A stretch of 64,000 bases of DNA from an uncultured Thermomicrobiaceae bacterium (GCA_938082375.1 CALKCJ010000038.1:62001-126000), one strand, 5' to 3'; numbered from the stretch's first letter, positions 48,149-56,975 are shown. Made by a program: numbers and translations. The notes: generated by a model from the sequence alone, not told the origin.

Positions 48149-49162
48149 TCAACCTCGGCCGGTGCCCTCGCACGTGCCGCGCGGTACTCGGATAGCGATG
48201 GCGCGCTGGCGCACGCTGGCCCGCACATCGGTCGTTCCCGGCTGCTCGCCGTCCATCTCGATACGGAGTGGCTCGGGCGCGCGGATCTCGGCGTGGTGTG
48301 CCGTCCAGTGCTCAACTGCCGAGTGGCCCAGGTGCCTGCCGCTGTAGACTGCCGGAAGCAATGAGGTCAGCACCTGCCAGCGCGAGACGTCGCGCAGGAT
48401 GAACACTTCGAGCAGCCCGTCGGTCACCGAGGCCATCGGCGCGATTCGCATGCCACCCGCGTGGAAGCGGCCGTTCGCCAGCGCCACCATCAGTGCCGGT
48501 CCGCGATGCACCAGCTCGTCGTCCACCCAGAGCTCGAGCGGGCGACTGCGGTAGCGCAGGATAGTCCAAGCAGCACCAACCAGATAAGCGAGAAAGCCGC
48601 CGAACATCTTGTGCGACCCGCTGACCCAGGCAGCCGTCTCGGCCCCCAGGCCGACATCGGCCATATTGACGAAATAGCGCCGCTCCGACCGCCCGCAGGG
48701 ACGGCGATACTCTACCACACCGGCATCGACCCAGCAGACTTCACCATCGCGCAGGAGGCTCACGACCTGCTCTGGCCGGCTGATCCCGAAGAGCCGGGGA
48801 AAGTCGCGACCTGTGCCGCAGGGAACAATTGTCAGCACCGCGTCCGAGGCGAAAGGTCGGCCGTCTTCGTCGAGGTAGCCGTTGACGACCTCGTTGAGCG
48901 TACCGTCTCCGCCGACAACAATCAGCTCGCGGGCACCCTGCTGCAGCAGCCCGCGGGCGATCAGCGTAGCATCGCCAGGCTTATCCGTCCTGTACTCCTC
49001 TACCCACAACCCGAGCGCTTCGAGCCGGCGCTTAAGTGGGGGCCAGGCCCGTACCGGACGGCCACTACCGGAAGCGGGGTTGACGATAGCATGGACTGTC
49101 TCGACGACCAGCCCGCCACTCGTCCAGACTGGGGTCGCCTGTTTGCGGATCTCTCGAGACAT
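48149..49162 (-). CDS. Diacylglycerol kinase-family lipid kinase
   Basis: A 337-residue DagK/YegS-like enzyme. It carries VHAIVNPASGSGRPVRAW (NPxSG), LIVVGGDGTLNEVVNGYL (nucleotide loop GGDGT), TIVPCGTGRDFPRLFGI and YFVNMADVGLGAE. The second domain includes VTDGLLEVFILRDVS and a substrate-binding RIEMDGEQPG near the end. It phosphorylates a lipid alcohol such as diacylglycerol or a sphingoid base at the membrane. The DFPR in place of the usual DFA in the kinase loop is common in distant members. It sits alone between an aldolase-like gene and the cell-wall cluster. Confidence 0.87.
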   Translation of the reverse strand: MSREIRKQATPVWTSGGLVVETVHAIVNPASGSGRPVRAWPPLKRRLEALGLWVEEYRTDKPGDATLIARGLLQQGARELIVVGGDGTLNEVVNGYLDEDGRPFASDAVLTIVPCGTGRDFPRLFGISRPEQVVSLLRDGEVCWVDAGVVEYRRPCGRSERRYFVNMADVGLGAETAAWVSGSHKMFGGFLAYLVGAAWTILRYRSRPLELWVDDELVHRGPALMVALANGRFHAGGMRIAPMASVTDGLLEVFILRDVSRWQVLTSLLPAVYSGRHLGHSAVEHWTAHHAEIRAPEPLRIEMDGEQPGTTDVRASVRQRAIAIRVPRGTCEGTGRG

Positions 49163-49343
49163 TGGCTCGGCCTCCTGCTGTTAGCAGGGTCGAACACGGA
49201 CGCCTGCGCTCGGGCTTGGGGAATCCTACACCGTTGCGTGCCCGCGTGTCGCCGGCCGACGTCACCGAGCGCACGAGGCGAGCCACAGCAAACCGGTACC
49301 ACCAGGTAGTATGACCGTCTCCCGGTGTTCTGTACAGTCATAT

Positions 49344-49372
49344 TTGACGGGATTTCGTCTCCGTGTTATCCT
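49344..49372 (+). promoter_or_regulatory. Probable promoter of the cell-wall cluster
   Basis: TTGACG at 49344-49349 (5 of 6) and TATCCT at 49367-49372 (4 of 6) are spaced 17 bases apart, with a TGn extension before the -10. This is the best promoter I found in the 345-base gap 49163-49507. It leaves a leader of about 130 bases before the LysM/M23 gene. No other element is visible in the gap. Confidence 0.55.
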
Positions 49373-49507
49373 GCCGGAAAAGTACGGATGGGGCAGTACC
49401 AGCGTGAGAAGGGGGACGAAACGCTCGGGGCCGGGGTTCGATCGTGCGGCATCCCCGTATGCGAAGGATGAATCCGGCCGAGCTGGGAAGGGAAGGGGCC
49501 AGGGCCG

Positions 49508-51313
49508 GTGAGCGGCTCGTGGGAGAAAGGGCACGAGTCGGCGACTCGGCGCGTATCCGCCCGGATCGCTCCGCTAGGTGATGGGCAGCCACAGTTCGGG
49601 TGGCGGCCCGATCCGGCTGAGCGCGTGAGCGGCTGGACGAACGGCCACGGAGCCCAGCCTCCAAGCAGTTCCCAGGACGGGAACCGCCCTACCCTACCAG
49701 CCAATGGCGCGACGGCGGGCGCGCGCCCGTATGCGCGACCCGTCGCGACCGGCTCGCGTCCTGTCGATCATCCCCCGCCTCTCGCAGTGATCCGGACGTC
49801 AGCGAGCGACGGGCGCCCACACGCGTCGGTCGCGCCCAACCCCCTGCACCCACCCGAACTCGATCTCGCTCCGGCGAGACCAGACGTTCTCGCAGCATCC
49901 CAGCCAGCGGCTGTCCCTCCCAGAAGATGGCCGAGCCCGGTCGTCCAGGGCTGGCGCAGCAGATGGCGGATGCTGGCCCACGGGCTCGTCCTCACCGTCG
50001 CACTCGTAACGGCGGTCAGCGGCGGCTTCTGGGTGCGTGAGTTACCGGTGCAGCGGCCGGGCGGCACTGACCAGATCGTCGCGGTCGGGCCTGCCGGCCC
50101 GGTCGCGCAGCAGGCCACGAGCTCGTTGCTCCTCGCGGTGGGTTCGATTTCGACAGACATGATGTCCGGTTATCTCTCGACCGGCGGGCTGGCAGTGACT
50201 CCTGACGTGTTGCAGATCAACACCTATGTCACTGCCAAGGGGGAGACCATTTACGATGTCGCGCAGGCGACTGGGCGCTCGCCCGAGACGCTTCTCTGGG
50301 CCAACAACCTGGTCGACCCGGGCAAACCGCTTCCAGAAGGCGTCCAGCTCCGCATTCCACCGGTCGATGGGATGTTGCACGTCGTCCGCGAGGGCGACAC
50401 ACTCGAGTCGATCGCGGCGCGCTACCAGGTGGACGTGAGCGCGATCACCGGGTATGCGCCCAATGGCGTGCAGTATTCCACCGATCTCGTTCCCTTCCGG
50501 CTGCTGATGGTTCCCGGCGGCAAGATGCCGAGCCGGGATCGCGTCATCATGTACACCGTCCAGGAGGGGGATACTCTCTGGCGGATCGCCGAGCGGTTCG
50601 GTCTGCAGACGAAGACGGTCACGCTGGCCAACAGCCTGCCTGACCCGGAACTGATCCACCCGGGGCAGCAACTGGCGATCCTGCCCACTGACGGGGTGAT
50701 GGTGCAGGTCAGGGACGGGGATACTGTCGAGTCGCTCGCCGAGTACTGGGGGGTTGACCCCCAAGTCATCCGGGACTACCCGATGAACGGACTGGGTGAG
50801 AACGGCGTGCTCCGAGTAGGCCAGTACGTGATGATCCCGGGTGGTGAGCCGCCTCCGCCACCGCCGCCCCCGCCACCACCGCCACCACCGCCAGCGGCGC
50901 CAGCGAGGGCCTCGTCGCCAGCGCCACCGCCGGCCCCGCGGCAGACACCTAGCGGCTCGTTCATCTGGCCGACGACCGGGGTGATCACCCAGTACTTCCA
51001 CGCCGCCCACAACGGCTGGGACATTGCCAACCGAATGTATACCGAGATCTGGGCGGCCGACAGCGGCACGGTGATCTTCTCCGGCTGGAACAATTACGGC
51101 TTGGGCTACGCAGTAGCGATCGACCACGGGAATGGCTACGTGACCTGGTACGGGCACATGGCGGAGCCGCCGCCAGTGCAGGTAGGGCAGTGGGTGAACC
51201 AAGGGCAGTACATCGGGCCGATGGGGAGCACCGGCTACTCCACCGGGCCCCACGTCCACTTCATCATCATGTATAACGGGGTCTACCAGGATCCGGCCTG
51301 GTACTTGAATTGA
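49508..51313 (+). CDS. LysM-repeat, M23-family cell-wall endopeptidase
   Basis: A 601-residue protein starting with GTG at 49508. About 150 disordered Pro/Arg/Ser residues precede one membrane helix (HGLVLTVALVTAVSGGFWV, residues about 158-176), so the enzyme part is outside the cell. Four LysM-like units follow: TAKGETIYDVAQATG, VREGDTLESIAARYQ, VQEGDTLWRIAERFG and VRDGDTVESLAEYWG. A run of 15 prolines (around residue 450) links them to an M23 domain with zinc ligands in NGWDIAN (preceding His), YGHMAE and STGPHVHFII. It cuts peptidoglycan crosslinks or acts as a divisome/elongasome activator. It is the first gene of the block before mreB. Confidence 0.88.
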   Translation: MSGSWEKGHESATRRVSARIAPLGDGQPQFGWRPDPAERVSGWTNGHGAQPPSSSQDGNRPTLPANGATAGARPYARPVATGSRPVDHPPPLAVIRTSASDGRPHASVAPNPLHPPELDLAPARPDVLAASQPAAVPPRRWPSPVVQGWRSRWRMLAHGLVLTVALVTAVSGGFWVRELPVQRPGGTDQIVAVGPAGPVAQQATSSLLLAVGSISTDMMSGYLSTGGLAVTPDVLQINTYVTAKGETIYDVAQATGRSPETLLWANNLVDPGKPLPEGVQLRIPPVDGMLHVVREGDTLESIAARYQVDVSAITGYAPNGVQYSTDLVPFRLLMVPGGKMPSRDRVIMYTVQEGDTLWRIAERFGLQTKTVTLANSLPDPELIHPGQQLAILPTDGVMVQVRDGDTVESLAEYWGVDPQVIRDYPMNGLGENGVLRVGQYVMIPGGEPPPPPPPPPPPPPPPAAPARASSPAPPPAPRQTPSGSFIWPTTGVITQYFHAAHNGWDIANRMYTEIWAADSGTVIFSGWNNYGLGYAVAIDHGNGYVTWYGHMAEPPPVQVGQWVNQGQYIGPMGSTGYSTGPHVHFIIMYNGVYQDPAWYLN

Positions 51314-51437
51314 TCGTACGAACGAGGCAGGTGACGCGGATGCAGGCCACGGCGAAGAGACGCGGCACACGCGCTACCGGGCGGTGCGCTGAGCTCTCCG
51401 GTACGACGGGCCGCCAGACGTGGGAGGCGCAAGGAGC

Positions 51438-52502
51438 ATGATTCGCCCGCTGAGCGCGCTCTTCGGCTTGTTCAGCCGTGATCTGGGGATCGACCTGGGC
51501 ACGGCCAATACCCTCGTCTACGTGCGCGGCAAGGGGATCGTCATCTCTGAGCCATCGGTCGTCGCGGTCGATAAGAAGACGCGCCGTGCCCTGGCGGTCG
51601 GTGTCGAGGCCAAGGCGATGGTCGGGAAGACCCCGGAGACGATCGTGGCGGTGCGGCCGCTCAAGGATGGCGTCATCGCCGACTTCGACACCGTGGAGAT
51701 GATGCTGCACTACTTCATCCGCAAAGTACACGCCCAGCAACTGATCACGCCGCATCCGCGTGTCGTGATTGGGATACCGAGCGGTGTCACCGAGGTCGAA
51801 AAGCGCGCGGCCAAGGACGCGGCGCTGAGCGCTGGCGCGCGGGAGGCGTACACCATCGAAGAGCCGATGGCCGCCGCGATTGGTGCCGGCCTCCCCATCA
51901 ACGAGCCGGTCGGGAGTATGATCGTCGACATCGGCGGTGGCACGACCGAGGTCGCGGTCATCTCGCTGGGCGGGATCGTCGTCAACTACAGTATCCGGGT
52001 GGCAGGCGACGAGATCGACGAGGCGATCATCCAATGGGCGCGTCGCGACCACAACCTGGTGATCGGTGAGCGCTCGGCAGAGAACGCCAAGATCGCGGCC
52101 GGCTCAGCCTACCCGCTCGAGGAGGAGCGGCGTGTGGTACTGCGCGGGCGAGACTTGCTGACCGGCTTGCCGAAGGCGGTCGAGGTCAGCAGTGTCGAGA
52201 TCCGCGACGCGATCGCCGGGCCGGTGAACCAGATCGTCGAGTTGGTGAAAACCTGTGTAGAGGAGACTCCCCCCGAGCTGGTCGCCGATATCATGGAACG
52301 CGGGATCGTGCTGGCCGGCGGTGGCGCCCTGCTGATGGGACTGGACAAGCGCTTGATGGCGGAGCTGCGGATGCCCGTCTACTTGGCCGATGATCCGCTA
52401 ACCTGTGTCGCCCGCGGCACCGGGCGCGTGGCGGAGGCGCTCCACCTCTACCAGCGGGCGCTGGCGGGAAACCAGCAGCGGCGCACGCCCGCGCGCTCCT
52501 GA
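51438..52502 (+). CDS. mreB: Rod-shape actin MreB
   Basis: A 354-residue actin-fold ATPase. LGIDLGTANTLVYVRGKGIV is phosphate-1, SMIVDIGGGTTEVAVISLGG is phosphate-2 and ERGIVLAGGGALLMGLDKRL the adenosine loop. The start is the ATG at 51438, with GGGAGG ten bases upstream. A GTG at 51420 in frame would add six residues. It polymerises under the membrane and guides lateral wall synthesis. It lies between the LysM/M23 peptidase and mreC; mreD, rodA and pbp2 are not in the window. Confidence 0.95.
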   Translation: MIRPLSALFGLFSRDLGIDLGTANTLVYVRGKGIVISEPSVVAVDKKTRRALAVGVEAKAMVGKTPETIVAVRPLKDGVIADFDTVEMMLHYFIRKVHAQQLITPHPRVVIGIPSGVTEVEKRAAKDAALSAGAREAYTIEEPMAAAIGAGLPINEPVGSMIVDIGGGTTEVAVISLGGIVVNYSIRVAGDEIDEAIIQWARRDHNLVIGERSAENAKIAAGSAYPLEEERRVVLRGRDLLTGLPKAVEVSSVEIRDAIAGPVNQIVELVKTCVEETPPELVADIMERGIVLAGGGALLMGLDKRLMAELRMPVYLADDPLTCVARGTGRVAEALHLYQRALAGNQQRRTPARS

Positions 52503-52531
52503 CGGCGCATAGCGAGAGCCTGCGGTGAGTG

Positions 52532-53347
52532 ATGACACTCACAGTTCGGCAGGTCGCGATGCTGGTAGCCCTCTTCGTGGCCACCAGCACGACGCTGATC
52601 CTGCTCGATCACCAACAGCGCCTGGACGCGGTGAAGGGGCCAGTGAACCGCCTGGCCCGGGCGGTCGAGTGGTCCCTCTCCCAGGCACTCGATGAGGCAC
52701 CCTGGGCCGGACGCGGCAACCAGAGCGAGCTCCAGGCTGAGCTGGAGGCGCTGCGCGCCGAGCGAGATCGGCTGCTCGCCGAGAATGCTCGCCTCAAGCA
52801 GCTCGAGCGGGAAGTCGCGCAGCTCCGCCAGCAGCTCGGCTTCAAGCAGCAGAACCCGAGCCTGACCCTCGTGCCCGCCAACGTGATCGCCTATGACCCT
52901 GGCGCGCTGCAGCAGGCGATCGTGATCGACCGCGGGGCTGACGACGGCATCGAGGTCGGCATGCCGGTGGTCAGTCCGGATTTCCTGGTCGGCTTGGTCA
53001 CCGAGGTCGAGGCCGACCGCGCTCGGGTCACGCTGCTCATCGACTCGAGCATGCAGATCGGCGCACTCCTCCAAGACAGCCAAGCCGAGGGTATCCTCTA
53101 CGGCCAGTGGCAGCGCGGCGGGCTGCTGGAACTGCGACATCTCGATCCGAAGACGCCGGTGCGCGAGGGCGCGCTAGTCGTCACCTCGGGCCGCACCGCG
53201 CGCGTCCCGGCTGGGCTGGTGATTGGAACGGTCTACGGGGGGCAGCGCGAGGTCGAGGCGAACGAGCTGCGGCTCGCGGTGCGGCCGCTGGTAAACTATA
53301 AGACGCTGCGTTCGGTCAGTGTGATCCTCGCCGGTAAAGACCAGTAG
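52532..53347 (+). CDS. mreC: Rod-shape protein MreC
   Basis: A 271-residue bitopic protein. It has an N-terminal membrane helix (VAMLVALFVATSTTLILL), a coiled coil (residues about 60-110, AELEALRAERDRLLAENARL), and the MreC beta-domains with VIAYDPGALQQAIVIDRGAD, VVSPDFLVGLVTEVEADRA, then VREGALVVTSG. It scaffolds MreB with the elongation enzymes on the outer face of the membrane. The start is ATG at 52532, directly preceded by an in-frame GTG. Confidence 0.92.
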   Translation: MTLTVRQVAMLVALFVATSTTLILLDHQQRLDAVKGPVNRLARAVEWSLSQALDEAPWAGRGNQSELQAELEALRAERDRLLAENARLKQLEREVAQLRQQLGFKQQNPSLTLVPANVIAYDPGALQQAIVIDRGADDGIEVGMPVVSPDFLVGLVTEVEADRARVTLLIDSSMQIGALLQDSQAEGILYGQWQRGGLLELRHLDPKTPVREGALVVTSGRTARVPAGLVIGTVYGGQREVEANELRLAVRPLVNYKTLRSVSVILAGKDQ

Positions 53348-53350
53348 AGC

Positions 53351-54739
53351 ATGGATCCTCGACTAAGCCTGGCAGTGGGGGTGAGCCGCCTGAGTGCGAC
53401 GGCGATTCGCCGGCTGGGGTGGGGCGGTGGCACCGCCCTGCCGGGGCTCCTAGCCAGCCTGGTCGACCCCGCGGCGCTCAGCAAGCTGAGCCGCCAGCTC
53501 CCGGCTGGCTGCGTCGTCGTCGCCGGTACGAACGGCAAGACCACAACAGCGCGGATGCTGGCCACAATCCTGAAGCAGGCCGGGCACCGGGTGGTGCATA
53601 ACCGCGCCGGCTCGAACCTCGTGCGCGGCATCACGGCCGCGATCGCCGAGCAGTCGTCGCTGCTCGGTCGGGTGCGAGGCGAGATCGCGGTGCTCGAAGC
53701 AGACGAGGCGGCTTTCCCCGCCGTGGTGCGTCAGACGAGCCCGCGCATCGTCCTACTGCTCAACTTATTCCGCGACCAGCTCGACCGGTACGGCGAGCTG
53801 GACACCGTGGCGCGGACTTGGGGCGAAGCCCTGACCGCACTACCGGCCGCCAGCATCGTCGTCAACGTCGACGATCCCGCGCTGGCGGCGCTGACCGACC
53901 AGCTGGCCAGCCGGCGTCTCACGTTCGGCCTGGCCGAGCAGCGCTGCGCGCTCGACCAGCTGCCGCACGCGGCCGATGCGGCGGTCTGCCGCCGCTGCGG
54001 TACGCCGCTCACCTACCGGGCTGCCTTTCTCTCTCACCTGGGCGACTACTGGTGCCCCGGCTGCGGCTTCGAGCGCCCCCCACTCGACGTCGCCGCCCGA
54101 GCGATCGCGCTCGAGGGGCTGGAGCGCCTCTCATTCGAAGTGGCAGCGCTTGGCCAGCAACCCTGGCGGGTGGACATCGCGCTCTCCGGGCTCTACAACG
54201 TGTACAACGCCTTGGCTGCCGTCGCTGCCGCCCAGGCGCTCGGGATCGCACCCGAGCTGATCCGAGCCGGTCTCGCGGCCACGCGGGCCGCCTTCGGGCG
54301 GCTGGAGCGGGTGTGCTACCGTGACCGCTCGCTCGTGATCGTGTTGATTAAGAACCCGACCGGGCTGAACGAGGTCGTGCGGATGCTGACCAGCGCACGG
54401 ATCGAGGCGCCGCTGCTGATCCTCATCAACGACCTCGACGCCGACGGGCGGGATGTCTCCTGGCTCTGGGACGCCGACCTTGAGCCGCTGGCCCAGACCG
54501 GCAGTCCAGTCTTCACCGGTGGGATACGTGGGGCGGACATGGCGCTGCGGCTGAAGTACGCTGGTTTCCCCGTGGAGCGCCTGCGTGTGCTCGACGACCT
54601 GCCTGGCGCGCTCGATGCCTTCGTGAGCGAGCTGGCTCCCGGCCAGACCGGCTACATCCTGCCAACGTACACCGCCCTGCTCGCGCTGCGCCGGGCACTG
54701 GCCGAGCGCGGCGTGGCGCCGGCCTTCTGGCGGCAGTAG
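53351..54739 (+). CDS. murT: Lipid II glutamate amidation ligase subunit MurT
   Basis: A 462-residue Mur-ligase homologue. The P-loop is VVVAGTNGKTTTARML, followed by NRAGSNLVRGI and EIAVLEADEAAFP. A Cys4 zinc site unique to MurT is inserted at residues about 212-237 (VCRRCGTPLTY and YWCPGCGFERP). The C-terminal DUF1727 region contains KNPTGLNEVVRML and LILINDLDADGRDVSWLWD. MurT works with GatD to convert D-glutamate of lipid II to D-isoglutamine. The gene lies 3 bases after mreC and 10 bases before gatD. Confidence 0.94.
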   Translation: MDPRLSLAVGVSRLSATAIRRLGWGGGTALPGLLASLVDPAALSKLSRQLPAGCVVVAGTNGKTTTARMLATILKQAGHRVVHNRAGSNLVRGITAAIAEQSSLLGRVRGEIAVLEADEAAFPAVVRQTSPRIVLLLNLFRDQLDRYGELDTVARTWGEALTALPAASIVVNVDDPALAALTDQLASRRLTFGLAEQRCALDQLPHAADAAVCRRCGTPLTYRAAFLSHLGDYWCPGCGFERPPLDVAARAIALEGLERLSFEVAALGQQPWRVDIALSGLYNVYNALAAVAAAQALGIAPELIRAGLAATRAAFGRLERVCYRDRSLVIVLIKNPTGLNEVVRMLTSARIEAPLLILINDLDADGRDVSWLWDADLEPLAQTGSPVFTGGIRGADMALRLKYAGFPVERLRVLDDLPGALDAFVSELAPGQTGYILPTYTALLALRRALAERGVAPAFWRQ

Positions 54740-54749
54740 GAGGCGAGCG

Positions 54750-55478
54750 ATGGAGCTGACGATCTGCTGGCTCTATGCTCGGACGATGAACATCTACGGT
54801 GACCGCGGCAACGTGCTGGCGCTGGCACAGCGCTGCCGCTGGCGCGGGATCGAGGCGCGGGTGATCGAACTCGGCGTGGGCGAGCCGCTGGAGCCGGGCC
54901 GCTACGACATCTTCTTCTGGGGTGGTGGGCAGGATCGCGAGCAGGTGGCCGCAGCGCACGACTTGCAAGGACCGAAGGGCGAGACCTTACGGTGTGAGAT
55001 CGAGGAGGGAGCGCCGCTGCTGGCGATCTGTGGCGGCTACCAGCTCCTCGGCCGCTTCTACCGGCCACAGCGTGGCGAGCTCCTGCCCGGCCTCGGTATC
55101 TTCGACGCCTGGACGGAGGCCGGATCACGCCGGATGATCGGCAACGTCGTGGTGGAGAGCGAGGAGTTCGGCGAACTGGTGGGCTTCGAGAACCACAGCG
55201 GCCGCACCTTCCTGGGGCCGAGGGCCCGGCCCCTGGGCCGCGTGCGGATCGGCTGGGGGAACAACGGCGAGGACAAGACCGAAGGGTGCCGCTACCGCAA
55301 CGCGATCGGCTGTTACTTGCACGGCCCCGTTCTGCCGAAGAACCCGCAGCTCGCCGACTTCCTGATCGAAGCCGCCCTCCGGCGCCGCTACGGCGAGATC
55401 GCCCTCCTCCCACTGGACGATACCCTGGAGCGGGTGGCCCAGAGCTCAGCCGTACGCCGCGCCCAGGCGACCCGATAG
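54750..55478 (+). CDS. gatD: Lipid II glutamine amidotransferase GatD
   Basis: A 242-residue class I glutaminase-fold protein. ARTMNIYGDRGNVLALAQR is the characteristic GatD/CobQ-like start. The nucleophile Cys94 lies in LLAICGGYQLLG and the catalytic His near residue 191 in GCYLHGPVLPKNPQLADF. VGFENHSGRTFLG is also typical. It supplies ammonia from glutamine to MurT for amidation of D-Glu in lipid II. The last codon lies three bases from the stop of the convergent selenoprotein gene. Confidence 0.95.
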   Translation: MELTICWLYARTMNIYGDRGNVLALAQRCRWRGIEARVIELGVGEPLEPGRYDIFFWGGGQDREQVAAAHDLQGPKGETLRCEIEEGAPLLAICGGYQLLGRFYRPQRGELLPGLGIFDAWTEAGSRRMIGNVVVESEEFGELVGFENHSGRTFLGPRARPLGRVRIGWGNNGEDKTEGCRYRNAIGCYLHGPVLPKNPQLADFLIEAALRRRYGEIALLPLDDTLERVAQSSAVRRAQATR

Positions 55479-55481
55479 CCG

Positions 55482-56837
55482 TCACACCTGCTCGGCAACC
55501 TTGCGCGCCGCGATCAGGAGCGGATCCCAGACCGGCGAGAAGGGCGGCGCGTAGGCGAGATCCAGGTGTATGAACTCGTCGACCCGCATGCCGGCATGCA
55601 GCGCGGTGGCCACGACGTCGATCCGCTTGCCGGCTCCTGGGCCGCCGACGATCTGCGCACCGAGCAGCCGGCCGCTGCCCTTCTCAGCGAGCAACTTGAC
55701 CACGACCCGCGCGGAATCGGGGTAGTAGCGCGCCCGCGTATGGTCTTCGATCCGGGCGACGCCGTACTCGAAGCCGAGTGCCTGTGCCTCGCGCTCGTTC
55801 AGGCCTGTCCTCGCAATCTCGCTCTGGCCGAACTTCGTGATGGCGGTGCCGACGACGCCGGGGAAGCGGGCATAGCCGCCGCCGATGTTGATCCCGCAGA
55901 CTCGCCCCTGCTTGTTGGCAGTAGTGCCGAGCGGGATGTAGGCCGGTCGGCGGCTCACCAAGTGGAAGGTCTCGGCGCAGTCGCCGGCCGCCCACACGCC
56001 GGGGATGCCAGTGCGCATCCGGTCGTCGATCCGCACGGCGCCGCTCTCCCCAAGCGGGAGGCCAGCCTGGGCCGCCAGTTCGGTGCGCGGCTGCACCCCG
56101 ACCCCAAGGACGACCAGGTCGGCCGGGAGCGTCCGCCGGTCGGTCTCCACGGCTCGCACCCGCCCACTGGTCGCATGGAAGCCGGTCACGCGCTCGCCGA
56201 GGTAGACCTCTACGCCTGCCTCGCGCAGCGCCGCCGAGACCAGCGCGCCCATGTCCGAGTCGAGCGTCCCCATCACCTGCGGGCCGAGCTCGACCAGCGA
56301 GACCGCGAACCCGCGGGCGACGAAGGCCTCGGCCATCTCGATGCCGATGTAGCCGCCGCCGACGATCGCCACCCGCTGCGGGCGCTCGCGCTCGACGACC
56401 TCACGCAGCCGGAGGCCGTCCGCGAGCGTCGCGACGCCGTAGATGCCCTGGGCGTCGGCGCCGGGCACCTCCAGCCGGCGGGGCGCAGCCCCGGTCGCGT
56501 AGACGAGCTGGTCGAAAGGTTCACGGTAGGTCGTGCCGTCGACCAGGCGGCGCACCATGACGACACGCGCCGCGAGGTCGATGGCGACGATCTCGTGGCC
56601 GAGGCGGACGTCGATGCCGCGGCGGCGGTGCTCCTCAGGCGAGCGGGCAATCAGCGCGTCCTCGTCGTCGACCAGACCGGCGACGTAGTACGGGATGCCT
56701 CAGGCGGAGTACGAGGTGTGCTGTCCACGCTCGAAAGCGATAATCTCCAGGTCGTCGCGCATCCGACGGGCCTGCGCGGCGGCACTCATCCCAGCCGCAT
56801 CGCCGCCGACGATGACGAGTCGCTCTTTCGTCGCCAT
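55482..56837 (-). CDS. FAD/NAD(P) disulfide oxidoreductase with UGA at the redox-active Cys (probable selenoprotein)
   Basis: Read from the ATG at 56837 (GAGAGGAA seven bases upstream), the gene encodes 451 residues, the usual size for CoA-disulfide reductase / NADH oxidase-like flavoproteins. FAD binding: LVIVGGDAAGMSAAAQARRM. NAD(P) binding: RVAIVGGGYIGIEMAEAF. FAD closure: IPGVWAAGDCAET. C-terminal dimer domain from about residue 330. Codon 46 is UGA (56702-56700) inside SYSA-stop-GIPYYVAG. In relatives that position is the single redox-active cysteine (SYSACGIPYY). Both sides are in the same frame with no other stop, and an apparent SECIS hairpin follows. A selenocysteine at residue 46 is therefore the best reading; a recent nonsense mutation is the alternative. 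Confidence 0.85.
56666..56685 (-). promoter_or_regulatory. Bacterial SECIS-like hairpin after the in-frame UGA
   Basis: Starting 15 bases after the UGA, the mRNA can form a 7-bp stem: CGUCG pairs with CGACG and CC with GG, with one bulged U and a GGUCU apical loop. The loop starts 22 bases after the UGA, inside the 16-37 base window known for bacterial SECIS elements. In E. coli fdhF the codons in the loop are also GGU CUG, there 19 bases after the UGA, with a bulged U in the stem. The hairpin lies inside the coding sequence, as expected for bacteria. Confidence 0.75.
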
Positions 56838-56914
56838 GTACCGGTTCCTCTCCAGGTACCCGAGCACGATCGTACCTTTGGTCGCCATCCTACCACGATC
56901 GCGAGCGATCGCCG

Positions 56915-56975
56915 CCCTCACCACCAGCCCCCTCTCCCACGCAGTGGGAGAGGGGTGGCGAAGCCGGGGTGAGGG
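56915..56975. repeat. Nested palindrome, REP-like, in the 56838-57231 gap
   Basis: CCCCTCTCCCAC at 56929-56940 pairs perfectly with GTGGGAGAGGGG at 56944-56955 around a GCA loop. An outer pair, CCCTCACC (56915-56922) and GGTGAGGG (56968-56975), extends it. This type of CTCTCCC/GGGAGAG element with flanking CCTCACC/GGTGAGG recurs as a dispersed palindromic repeat in many GC-rich genomes. The remaining 394 bases between the divergent oxidoreductase and recN genes show no gene. Confidence 0.65.

Noticed and set aside
50850-50895. CCG/CCA repeat run as a CRISPR or mobile-element repeat
   Set aside because: It codes the poly-proline spacer of the LysM/M23 protein and has no spacer-repeat structure.
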